From contig OX463835.1 in NCBI GenBank assembly GCA_949825045.1, positions 23,081,201 through 23,145,200 of the forward strand: a stretch of 64,000 nucleotides of DNA, written 5' to 3'. How positions within the stretch are numbered: the first letter of the stretch is position 1; the number at the start of each line of letters is the position of its first letter. The notes below the pieces were generated by a model. That model did not search any database. It was given only the letters and a program-made list of their open reading frames with translations, and was not told the DNA's origin. Positions 38,957 to 48,993 of the stretch are shown one piece after another. The DNA comes from Argyresthia goedartella. Its lineage: Eukaryota > Arthropoda > Insecta > Lepidoptera > Argyresthiidae. The position numbers were made by a program, and so were the translations under genes.

Positions 38957-41778
38957 CTATTCCCATGGACATATGTCCTCTAAGTAATCAGATATCCTAT
39001 AGTAACGTTTTTTATACAATTTCTGTTTTATTATTATTTTAAACTTGTCTAAAGGTAAGTTTTTAATATCAGTAGGGACCTTATTGTAATAGCGTATACA
39101 ATTGCCTTTAAAAGAATTACTAATTTTATGTAGTCGGCTTACATAAGCAACCAACTTGTCTTTATTTCTAGTATTAAAATTGTGTATATCACTGTACTTC
39201 TGAAAATTAGTTATATTTCTTTTTACATACACAAGATTGTCATAGATATATTGAGACACAAATGTCAGAATATTGATTTCTTTAAACTTTTCCCTCAGTG
39301 ACACTCTAGGCCCTAATCTATAAATTGCACGAACAGCCCGTTTCTGCAGAATAAATATACTATTAGCATTCGCAGCGTGACCCCACAATAAAATACCATA
39401 GGTCATTATCTTTACTATGAAAGTAACTAAAGTAGACTAGTGTAGCGGTGTCTACGTCGGTAAGAGCTCTAATTTTTTTAACTGCGAACGCTGCTGAACT
39501 CAGTCTGTTCGACAATTTATTTATATGAGGATCCCATTGTAGTTTGGCGTCTAAAGTAATGCCCAAAAAGACAGTCGACTGCACAAGGTCCAATCTCTGT
39601 CCTTTTATAAATATGTCTGTAGTTACCGGGTTCACATTGGGTAACACGAATTTAATACATTTAGTTTTCTTTTCATTAAGTAATAAATTGTTAACAGTAA
39701 ACCAGTTCACTATACTAGAGATAGCATTGTTTACCTCGTCATAATTTGATTGCTGTCTTTTAACTTTAAATATCAAAGAAGTATCATCGGCAAACAATAC
39801 TAACCCATGTTTTGATTTAACAAGGTAAGGTAAATCATTAATATATACTAAAAACAAGAAAGGACCAAGAATTGAACCTTGCGGTACGCCCATACTTATT
39901 GAAGACCCAGGTGATCTTTTCCCATTAACATCGACCATCTGAACCCTATCTGTTAGATATGACTCCAGAAGGCCAAGTGCCTGATCTTTTACACCATAAT
40001 GGCGTAACTTCCTGACAAGAGTGTCATGATGAACGCAATCAAAAGCCTTGGATAGATCGCAGAAGACACCTATTGCATTCACTGCGTCTTCCCAGGCATC
40101 AAAAATATTGTCGATTAGTTCAAAACCAGCATCAGCTGTTGAACGACCCTTTGTGAAACCAAACTGAGCAATATGAATTAAATTATTGAGATAAAAATGA
40201 CTTTGCAATTGATTAAGTATGAGTTTTTCAAATATTTTGCTAAGCGTTGGTAGTATCGATATGGGTCTAAAATTGGTGGGGTCTGATGTACTACCAGCTT
40301 TGAATAAAGGTATAACTTTACTTAGTTTCATCAAGTCAGGAAACACACCATTATCTATACATTGATTAAATATACAACAAAGGTGAGGTGCAATACAATC
40401 TACAATGGAACTAATAATTTTTACTGATAGACCATGGGCGTCAGCTGTCTTTTTCATTTCCAGGGATTTAAACGCTTTTACAATGTCTTCATTATTTACG
40501 TGCCTAAATTTAAAATCTGTTTTACAATCCTCAAAGTTTTGTTTAAGTATAGATTCAGCAGCAGCGGGAGATGAATTTAAAGACTTGGTTGTTGAAACTG
40601 GAATGTCCATAAAGAAATTTTCGAAAGCTTATGCTACTTCTAGGTCTGTACTTAGCAATTGATTATCTATCTTAAGCTTGAAGTTATTATGTGTAGCTTT
40701 GGCCTTTCCAGTCTCTCTGTTTATAATTTGCCAAGTCGTTTTCATTACATTGCTACTAGATTCAATTTTGTTTTTAATGAAATTAGATTTAGCTACGGCA
40801 CAAACGCGTTTAAACATTTTTGAATAACTACGAACATAATCTAGAAAGGCCGTATTTTTGTTATATGATTTCTCTTCATAGAGTTCATAAAATCTTCGTC
40901 TGCTCCTATGAATTCCAACTGTCGCCCAATCACTAAACAAAGCTTTGTTATTAACTTTTATAGTTTTTGATTTAAATACCGTATCATATTCATTTTTGAC
41001 AAGGTTAAATACTTAGTTGTACAACAAATTTGGATCGTCACTGTATGGTATTTCCCATAGTTTATCTAAAATATTATTCCTGTAGTGTTCAAGCCGAGTG
41101 TCACTAACGGGCACACATGTAATATCCTCTTTTTGGTCCTTTTTTATTTTAATATTGAATATACCTATCTGACCAGAGTGATCAGAGGTTAATTTATTGA
41201 TGACCGATTTGAAAATGGGCGTAATGTTAGTAAATATATTGTCAATGCAGGTAGCAGATGTTGCAGTAATTCTAGTAGGCTCCAAAAACAGATAGTTCAT
41301 GTTGTGACATAAAAATAGATTTTAATCTAGTACAAATATTATTATCCTCTAACAGATTAACATTAAAATCACCACAAATTATAAAAAAAATGTTTTTATC
41401 CCTGATTTTAATCAACACTTCATCCATTTTCTTTTCCAATAAATCAAAGGATGAATCTGGTGGTCTGTATACGCTCATTACAATAAGTTGTTCAAGTTCA
41501 ATACAGGCTATTTCCATGGTACGCTCAACAGACAGGCTCACTATGTCAACTCGTTCCTTATATTTAAAACTATTATTTACAAGTATTAAGGAGCCACCGC
41601 GATCAGCTGTTTTTCTGTTGAACGAACTAGCAACGTGGTGGTTATTAAAGTTGAACATGAACTGATAACTCTTTAAAAAGTGCTCTGTTATACATAAAAT
41701 ATCAATATTATTACAGTTCATGAATAACTCAATTTCCAGTTCTTTACTTAACATGCCCTGTATATTTTGATGAACCAC
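38957..41778 (-). pseudogene. C2 ORF2, frameshifted
   Basis: Endonuclease start at 41778: VHQNIQGMLSKELEIELF, CITEHFLKSY, CGDFNVNLLED; it slips frame near 41290 (LEPTRITATSATC, LTSDHSGQIG). The linker at 40940-40629 has a stop before 40610. The RT at 40610-39420 is open: NFRPISILPTLSKIFEK, GVFCDLSKAFDCVHHD, MGVPQGSILGPFLFLVYIND, LFADDTSLIF. The C-terminus continues in another frame (39406-38957) to DYLEDICPWE. At least three frame breaks; nonfunctional. Confidence 0.82.
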
Positions 41779-41900
41779 GTTTAAAATATTCTTACTTTTA
41801 CATTTTTCATTACTAGTAACTTGATTTAATGGGCAAGATGAAGGTATATTTATACAAATATTAATTTTACTGCCAGAGTTACTCTCTGTTGTCCTATGGG

Positions 41901-42203
41901 TTAATTTAAAGAGCTTGGAACAGATTCCAAGGAGTACATGTCATTATTATTACACTGCTCAATAGAAGCAGGCGTTTCATTAGTCAAAAACTTGACTGAG
42001 TTCAAAATAAAGTAAGATAGTGACTGTGCTATCCGTTTTGTATAAAACCTATAAAATTCGACACGTTCCTTGCTACAATTTACATTTTTACAAAATGTCG
42101 CTCGCGAGGTTAGTAGACAGAGCCACTGGTTAGTAACAGAGTCGCTCCATGTGAGCCCGCCCGCCCCACGCCGCCGGTCCGCCCACCGACTACTCCAGCA
42201 CAT
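41901..42203 (-). pseudogene. C2 ORF1, C-terminal fragment
   Basis: 100 codons ending SLESVPSSLN, matching the end of family-A ORF1 (SVPSNLN). The SGNH-like part seen in A is not preserved. Confidence 0.6.
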
Positions 42204-42230
42204 AAATCGAAAGTACCATCAGCAACATTC

Positions 42231-42740
42231 AACAACTAACCACTAGATTTACTCTACACACTGCGACATAAGGTGTGGTTTAAGCCTTAAGTGGTCACGT
42301 GGGACATCATTCTGAACAACTTTCACTAGGAAATGGATTTGACTTTATTTTTGGCACAAAACGCCTTTTCCAGAAGGGGTAGGCAGGCAGAAGCCAAAGA
42401 TATATCTTGCATCTCTCGCATCCTCAACTCTCATAAGCACTTTCATTCCAGATTGAACTGAACTCGCACTATTTACAAAATATTATTGATCGAGCGAGCG
42501 AAGCGTCTCCGTTTCAGCTCGTGCGAAAATGCTTTCGTATGTCCGGATCCGGATTTCCGGCTGCTCTCCTCTGCAGGTCGAATTTCTCAAAAGATTCTTA
42601 TAGCGACGATTATAAGTAATATGGAATTTTTTATCGATTAATTTTTTGGATGTTTTTCAAAATGGCGGAGATATGGGTTGAGTTATTGGTGCGGTTACTT
42701 TCACACTCCATGTACGAAAGAAAATGCAGTGTTTTTATAA
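42231..42740. other. repeat H copy 2 and spacer
   Basis: 42487-42650 parallels 36620-36780 (CGAGCGAGCGAAGCGTCTCC, CAGCTCGTGCGAAAATGC, TTTCTCAAAAGATTCT). 42355-42395 (GCCTTTTCCAGAAGGGGTAG) resembles a SINE body end. No gene. Confidence 0.5.
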
Positions 42741-43150
42741 GGGATATATTAAACTGCATATCAAAAATACTGATTTGCACAGCAATATCCCTTATATTTG
42801 CTGCGGTAGCTTAGGTGAAGGGTAAAGGGGGTGAGCGAAGCGAAGCCCCCTTTATCCTTCGTGTTAGGTTGAACATGTAAGAACAACAAAAAATACTTAA
42901 AACTTAAGTACTCATTAAATATTAACGGCCTTACTTATAAAAAAGTAAATTCACTGTTTAGCTTAAGCGGTGTTTTGTCCTTTTCACACGTCGACTAAAT
43001 GTCAAATGTCAAAGCAAGACAAAACACTGAATTAACTAAACAGTGAATTTACTTTTTTATAAGTAAGCCGTTAAAACATAAAAAGTGATTTTTCTGATCC
43101 TTTTATTGCTGCGCAAATCAGTATTCTTGCTGTGCGATTAAATACCAGCC
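42741..43150. mobile_element. MITE M2, same family as M1, 9-bp duplication
   Basis: TTTTTATAA flanks it (42732-42740 and 43151-43159). The inverted ends share AATACTGATTTGCACAGC (right end: one C in CGCAGC). The internal TAGCTTAGGTGAAGGGTAAA matches M1. Longer than M1 because another MITE sits inside. Confidence 0.8.
42926..43070. mobile_element. foldback MITE nested in M2, TTAA-flanked
   Basis: Arms of about 50 bp (outer end CGGC(C)TTACTTATAAAAAAG, then TAAATTCACTGTTTAG) are inverted around a loop of about 35 bases. TTAA on both sides (42922-42925, 43071-43074). TTAA targets are used by piggyBac-like elements; assignment open. Confidence 0.75.
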
Positions 43151-43339
43151 TTTTTATAATACTTCACTTGTTCATCCGACAAACTCCAGGGGTCGGGGGG
43201 CACTTTATGATATTCTATATTGATAATCGTGTCACATGGAACCCTATTTATCGCATAGATGTGGCGATAGGGCAGCCCCTAGCAACACAACATAGACTAT
43301 TGGATAAATAGCTAAACATGGACTCTCGCAGCAGCTTTG

Positions 43340-43645
43340 CCTGTACTACCACGATGAAATTGCCATTTGATTTACTTAAAAACCATCTAAAAGCGACTTT
43401 TCTAAAAAGGGATATTACATTATTCAAGATTACTTATGACGGGACAGTATGGGGTTAATCTAACTCAACACAGAACTCGCTGTTGATCAGTTTGTAATTA
43501 CTAATTATTCATTCCTGCTTTCTATTTATAATAATTAATATTGTAATATTTGTATAGGTAAATACAACCAATTTTTAAAAGAGACCTTAATATCAATCTG
43601 TGGTATTTTGTGGAAGCGGCAAAAAATGACATTTACTATAAATAC
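43340..43645 (+). mobile_element. family A fragment (3' end), old
   Basis: GAAATTGCCATTTGATTTAC through GGGATATTACATTATTCAAG and TATGGGGTTAATCTAACTCA to the 3' UTR. Clearly more diverged than A1-A3. Confidence 0.7.
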
Positions 43646-43735
43646 AAACTATATGTTAATATCAATAGCAATAAAGAAATTTTTCCGTATTCTAACCTCA
43701 AAATAGCAACTTCCCCGCTTGATTTCGGGATCTCA

Positions 43736-43868
43736 GGCGGAAAAAATCTATTCCTAACTCGTTCGAAAAGGCTTACGAAACTCGCTTCGACCCTCGCCTT
43801 CGGCTCGTGCCGTAAACTTCTCGGTTCGTAAAAGCCTTTGCGAACTCGTAGGAAAGCTACTATTTCGT
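43736..43868. repeat. imperfect foldback
   Basis: TCGTTCGAAAAGGCTTACGA near 43762 pairs with TTCGTAAAAGCCTTTGCGAA near 43824; arms about 40 bp with mismatches and a GC-rich loop. Confidence 0.5.
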
Positions 43869-44639
43869 TTCACATGCTAGCAAAATTCGTGTTTATGCTG
43901 GATGTATGCCGCACAAAATGCCACTTTTATGCTCTAGTGCACAAAGTAAAACTGTTTTAAAGGCTGAGATAATCGGGCCTAACAGCCACACGCACAATAA
44001 AACTTCGTAGAATAAACTTATTATTTCAGCTGATTTGCTTTGATAAATTCGTGTTTTCTAAAACTAAATTATTAAAACTAGATAAAAAAGAAGTCAATTA
44101 TTATTTAAAAACGTATCGAACCATTAAATGAGTTGGCCGTATGAAGTAGGTACCTCTAATGTCACATGTCGAAAATTAAAAACATAATAAAAAATAAAAT
44201 CGGCGGAAAGCTCTTGCTTGTCATTTTTTGCAATTTGTTGCTGTTTTACGATCATTTTTATGCCATTGTTCCATTTTCTCGCAATCGAAGTGAAAAGCAG
44301 TGTGTATAACTCAGTCATAAACCCCATTTTACGGGTGAAATGGCGTGTTTTATGCCCTTGTACAATATCGATTGATTATGGTAAAAGCCTATCACAATGT
44401 ATCTGTTAATCTTATCAATACCGCACAGAAATATCCAAAATCCTATCACCTCTCCCTCCAGTCACCAGGAACTCATAAATAAGGGAGATATCGTCCCCGG
44501 AACTGATTTACAGCTGCTGCTATCTCTTGCCGACACTTCCTGTTAGCTAAGCGCCTCTGGTAGTTTGGTTTGTCGCGCGGCGGTGTTTAGGCGCCTGCGC
44601 TGTTCCATTTGGGAAACAACGGTTTTAATACGCGATTCA
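43869..44639. other. no gene recognised
   Basis: AT-rich; short frames without motifs. Nothing assigned. Confidence 0.4.
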
Positions 44640-44835
44640 TCTAACTGAGGGAGATTCAGGTTCGAATCCCGGTGGTGACAATATTGCATTGTTTAATGTA
44701 CCAATGAGATGAGTAATTTATCCTAACTGTAACGGTTATAGAATGCATCGCGAGAAATTTCTTTACTCCATAGCTGCGGCGATGGGCTAGCCCCCCGTCC
44801 CGTCAAATGGAGTATTGAATAACTTGCTGAAAGTG
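44640..44835 (+). mobile_element. second SINE family with partial tRNA head
   Basis: Box B GGTTCGAATCC at 44659-44669, then the body with GCTGCGGCGATGGGCTAGCC and GAGTATTGAATAACTTGCTG. Box A is not recognisable. Confidence 0.6.
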
Positions 44836-45121
44836 GGTATCTTATGTTTTGTTTATTTAACATAATCTACATTTAGTTGGGGATTTTCGTGCTTTTAACT
44901 TGGTTTGCTGGAAGAGTTAGCTTGATTGTAGAGAATAAGCTCGCCTTTTTCGTTAACTTATGGCCTGTACTGGGGGTTACCTTTGTGCGATAATTAGGGT
45001 TCCTCACCAGAAGGGCGCCAAAGGGGAGCCTATTACTACGCCTCCGCTGTCCGTCAGAGAGAGGCTGTACCTCATGAAACGTAATAAATAAATATCAATT
45101 AACTACGTACATGCGTTTTTT
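44836..45121. other. old LINE 3' UTR-like fragment
   Basis: 44897-44960 (TTGGTTTGCTGGAAGAGTTA, AATAAGCTCGCCTTTTTC) is the inverse of 37033-37075. Otherwise nothing. Confidence 0.4.
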
Positions 45122-45216
45122 TAATTGAAGGGGGTTCCCTATACAAGAGACGTTTTTTTTTTGTTTTGTTTTGCACGGAACCCTTCGTGTGCAAGTCTGA
45201 CTCGCACTTGACCGTT
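45122..45216 (-). repeat. fragment of the GTGCGAGTCGGACTCGC repeat
   Basis: Reverse strand reads AAGTGCGAGTCAGACTTGCA and GAAGGGTTCCGTGCAAAA, start of the family described at 31.5 kb. Confidence 0.65.
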
Positions 45217-45580
45217 TAAAAAAAACATGAACATCTTTTACTATGATTTGTTCTGAACTGCATATACCATTGTTCAAGTTAGCTGGTAAAGTGCAACACC
45301 GCAGTGCATAACAGCCAAAAAGTACCGTAATGTAATATGTAATTATGACAAAATTAAGTGCGTCGGACATTTTGTACACTTAATATGCAGATGTGGGGTC
45401 AACGTACCGAGTTAATTACAATACACATTCGTATATTTAAGGCTCAATATCTTGAATGAAAAAGCACGAAATAAAACCCAGGTTTACTCTGAAATGTGAT
45501 TTATTTATTTGTTGACGTTTCACAGCTTAAGTAATTAATTCGATAACATTAATACTGATATGAATAGTTAATGCCAGTTA
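45217..45580. other. no gene recognised
   Basis: Short frames without motifs; nothing assigned. Confidence 0.4.
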
Positions 45581-45835
45581 TTGACGAGTGGTTTAGCCTA
45601 GCGGGTAGTGACTCTGCCTACGAAGCTGACGGTCCTGGGTTCGAATCCCGGTAAGGGCAAATATTTGTGTGATGAGCATGAATATTTGTCTCTTAGTCTT
45701 GGATGTTGTCTAAGTATTTACATAAGTATTTAACTCTATTAAATACATCGTCGTCTAGTACCCATAACACAAGCCTTCCTTACTGAGCTTACTATAGGCC
45801 TAGTTCGATTTGTGTAAGATTGTGCTCTAATATTT
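45581..45835 (+). mobile_element. tRNA-derived SINE, complete head
   Basis: Box A TAGCCTAGCGG (45594-45604), box B GGTTCGAATCC (45638-45648), body TCGTCGTCTAGTACCC, tail GATTTGTGTAAGATTGTGCT. Same subfamily as 31.1 kb. Confidence 0.85.
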
Positions 45836-46085
45836 ATTTGTTTATTAATCTTTAGTTACGAAACATATCCATCATAAATTATGACGAGGATCTTAAGATC
45901 ATTAAACATACAAAAAGGTAATTTTACATTGTGAAATACAAACAATAATACATAGGTAATTTTAAAAATATAAATCTTGTATATGATAAATTGTGATAAG
46001 GTGTGTCTTTTTGTGTGTGTGCTTGTGTGTGTGTGGGTATGAGGTGTTTGTTTGTCGTATCAAAGAGTTCCATTTCCTATACATT
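45836..46085. other. LINE 3' UTR-like sequence
   Basis: AT-rich, with TTATGACGAGGATCTTAAGA and a TG-rich stretch (46010-46040). No gene. Confidence 0.35.
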
Positions 46086-46089
46086 TTCT

Positions 46090-46215
46090 ATATTTATCTA
46101 TACATATAACTATGTGTATCGTTGTCTAGTACCCAAGATACATGGAATACTAGTTTGGGGCTAGATCAATGTGTGTCAGTAGTATCCAAGGTATTATTAT
46201 TATGATTATTATTAT
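46090..46215 (+). mobile_element. SINE 3' fragment
   Basis: TATGTGTATCGTTGTCTAGT through CCAAGGTATTATTATTATGA; body end of the 3.4 kb SINE. Confidence 0.75.
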
Positions 46216-46797
46216 TCATACTACAACGCCTACATAACCGTACCAATCATAATTTACAGTACACTAGCAGAAGGCGCAGCTTTGTAGACCACTGTAGTCC
46301 TTTTAGCGAAAATTCAACTCTTGCAACGCATTGAGCTCCACTTATAATTTATTTCACGATTAAGAAACGTGTCTGTCTGTCTGAGTGTGTCCGAGTATTT
46401 GTCTGGGGACTTCACTCTTAGCTATTTTTTTATTAAAATCGGTTCTGTGAAACAAGTGAACCTAATTTTGGATTATGTTCAATTTATCATCGGGTTTATA
46501 GTTAGTCAGCGATAACGGCCTCGGTCATCAGTCACCCAACTCAATCTTAAAATCAAACAAGCTTTAGATACTCGAAAATGCTTTTGCCACACAGTTTATC
46601 GAAAATATTAACATCAGCTCGAGAAAAAGTGTTGTTTCTCAACACAAAGAAGGAACACGAATGTTGCACATACCAGTGCTAATGTTTAAGACAAATATTC
46701 ATGCAGTTTTTCGTAATATTCACTGTTTCAAAAAAAAACGAAACATACGTAATTGTGACATCACAGTCAAACCAAATCGACACAAATAGTATATAAT
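46216..46797. other. no gene recognised
   Basis: Nothing assigned. Confidence 0.4.
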
Positions 46798-46920
46798 ATT
46801 TATCTATATAAGTATGTGTATCGTTGTCTAGTACCCAAGATACAGGGAATCCTAGTTTGGGGCTAGATAGATGTGTGTAAATGGTGTCCAAGGTATTATT
46901 ATTTATTTATTATTTATTTA
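46798..46920 (+). mobile_element. SINE 3' fragment
   Basis: TAAGTATGTGTATCGTTGTC through CAAGGTATTATTATTTATTT. Closer to the 3.4 kb copy than the fragment at 46.1 kb. Confidence 0.75.
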
Positions 46921-47009
46921 ATCACTAAATGTGTGGTAAGCTCAAAACACGATAACGGCTGGGCCGATTTGAAAGAACTTTTTTTATACATATAAAGGTA
47001 ACATATAAT

Positions 47010-47222
47010 GAGCTGACCATATTTTGTGGATTGATAGTACCTATCTTCATGACCAACTTTCCCCAAGAAACATATGGTCGCCAACGAAAAAAAAAATTGG
47101 GGTCTCCCATAGTAACCTGTAATCAGTTGGTGGGGTCAATGTACTGAGGGACGAAATATTTTTTTCATTTGCGACCAAATGTTTCTTGGGGAAAGTTGTT
47201 CATATGGGCACTATCATTCCCC
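47010..47222. mobile_element. foldback element with about 60-bp arms
   Basis: Left arm core CAACTTTCCCCAAGAAACAT (47052-47071) and right arm ATGTTTCTTGGGGAAAGTTG (47179-47198) are inverted copies; similarity extends outward (GATAGTACCTATC against GGGCACTATC, TATTTTGTGG against CCCCAAAATA). Confidence 0.7.
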
Positions 47223-47615
47223 AAAATATAGCCAGCTAATTAAATGTCATTCTGTATAGTCAGGAGGTCCATAAGGAGACAAACACAAAATATAGCCAGC
47301 TAATTAAATGTCATTCTGTATAGTCTTAGGAGGTCCATAAGGAGACAAACACAAAATATAGCCAGCTAATTAAATGTCATTCTGTATAGTCTTAGGAGGT
47401 CCATAAGGAGACAAACACAAAATATAGTCAGCTAATTAAATGTCATTCTGTAATAGTCTTAGGAGGTCCATAAGGAGACAAACACAAAATATAGCCAGCT
47501 AATTAAATGTCATTCTGTATAGTCTTAGGAGGTCCATAAGGAGACAAACACAAAATATAGTCAGCTAATTAAATGTCATTCTGTAATATTCTTAGGAGGT
47601 CCTTTTGGAGACAAA
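47223..47615. repeat. 66-bp minisatellite, six copies
   Basis: Unit: AAAATATAGCCAGCTAATTA, AATGTCATTCTGTATAGTCT, TAGGAGGTCCATAAGGAGAC, AAACAC. The first unit is shorter. Units with TAGTC alternate with units carrying TAGCC. It starts inside the right arm of the foldback. Confidence 0.9.
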
Positions 47616-48050
47616 CATTTGAAAAAAGAACAATTTAAATGACCACCAAAATATTTTTTTCGTACCCAAAATGGGTAAATGATCACCAAAAGTTGCAGAA
47701 AATATCAGGGCAAAATACTGCGGTAGCTTAGGTGAAGGGTAAAGGGAGTAAGCGAAGTTATCCTTCGTGTTAGGTTGAACATGTAAGAACAACAAAAAAT
47801 ACTTAAAACATAAACTTGAGTACACAAAACCTAAAAAGGAGCTTGGTGATCATTTATCCAAACACAATTTTGTGGTCGTTTACTGATTCTGGCGGTCGTT
47901 TCGAATTTATTGGTAGTAAAATAGGTGCGTTTTTGGTGATCGTTTAAACATAAGCCTTTGAAAAACCTTATGAATGGCTTCTGACGGAACGACGTCTGCA
48001 GTAAAATAAAATAAAATAAAATAAAATTAACATATCCCATGAATGTCCAT
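47616..48050. repeat. ATGATCACCAAAA repeat block around an M-family fragment
   Basis: AAATGACCACCAAAATATTT (47637), AAATGATCACCAAAAGTTGC (47676), and inverse GGTGATCATTTATCC (47843) and GGTGATCGTTTA (47935) surround 47694-47830. That interval is the inside of the M1/M2 family without its inverted ends. (AAAAT)n at 48001-48027. Confidence 0.5.
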
Positions 48051-48459
48051 ACCGAGGGGCAGAGGCCTTCACCCGGATACGAGTAAGTTTGGATCAGCTA
48101 GTACTTAATAAAAAACAAGTTAGTCACTTTCAACGGTGACGGAAAACATCGCGAGGAATCCTTCATATCACCAGCTGCAGCGATGGACTAGCACCCTGTC
48201 ATCCAGCTGCACCTCTGCCAGCCCACACGGGAAATGCGTGCGTGACGCTGTTTAAAAACACTTCGTAAATATATATTCGGTATTTTTGTAGACAAGGACA
48301 ATGAATGAGGGACACGACCCGCGGCTGTCACGCCATCTGTCACGCTACGTGTCACGTGAGTTTGACAGTTGTGATTGACAGCCCGTGATCAACTCGTGGA
48401 ATCGGACCAGACCTAATTTGTAGGCAACAGTTTATTGTGTTGTTTTACTGTTGTAATTA
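48051..48459. other. SINE body fragment and spacer
   Basis: 48130-48250 has GCTGCAGCGATGGACTAGCA, a diverged second-family SINE body. 48300-48420 contains several copies of GTCACG; nothing coding. Confidence 0.45.
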
Positions 48460-48925
48460 TGTATTCCGACTTATTAATTGTAAAAATTAATGTTGTAATA
48501 TCTGTATTAGTTAAGCACAAGCAATTTTTATCTATCTCAAATCTACTTATTCGCTAACTTAAACCTAAAACAAAGCCTTGGACTCAAAGAATCTACAGCA
48601 AAACTAACAAAAGGGATATTACAATGTTCAAGATTACTTAAATGACGGGACTGTATGGGGTTAATCTAGCTCAACACAGACCTTGCTGTTAATAATTTTG
48701 TAGTTATTTATTCCTGCTTATTAATCAAAATAATTATTTTTTCATAATATTTGAATTAGTTAAACACAACTAATTTTTAAAAGAGATCTAAAAATCAATC
48801 TGTGAGAGTTTTTACGGCCTTGTTCTCCCACAGTGGTCCAATGTAGGGAATTGCCAAAAAATTACGATTGCCAAGTATTTGTAAATATCTACAGTAATAA
48901 AGACATTTGATTGATTGATTGATAA
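48460..48925 (+). mobile_element. family A fragments (3' end), old
   Basis: 48607-48905 follows A2: AAAGGGATATTACAATGTTC, CTGTATGGGGTTAATCTAGC, the 3' UTR and tail; the tail unit here is TTGA. 48460-48590 looks like another piece of the same 3' UTR. Confidence 0.7.
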
Positions 48926-48993
48926 TAATAATAATACCTTGGACACTATTTACACACATTGATCTAGCCCCAAACTAGGATTCCCTGTATCTT
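48926..48993 (-). mobile_element. SINE, left half, split by the LTR retrotransposon
   Basis: Reverse SINE 3' part (AATAATACCTTGGACACTAT, AACTAGGATTCCCTGTATCTT). It continues at 63717 with TCTTGGGTACTAGACAACGA; TCTT is present on both sides. Confidence 0.88.

Larger units (their letters stand above)
38717..42230 (-). mobile_element. LINE C2 (family C), longer copy
   Basis: 3' tail (TTTGA)n at 38717-38740. ORF2 in several frames up to 41778, ORF1 C-terminus at 41901-42203. 5' end near 42230 not pinned. Organisation is the same as family A (ORF1 ending in SVPSSLN, then ORF2), so A and C are sister families. Confidence 0.85.

Noticed and set aside
47223..47615. CRISPR-like array
   Set aside because: Units are continuous 66-bp tandem copies without unique spacers; eukaryotic minisatellite.
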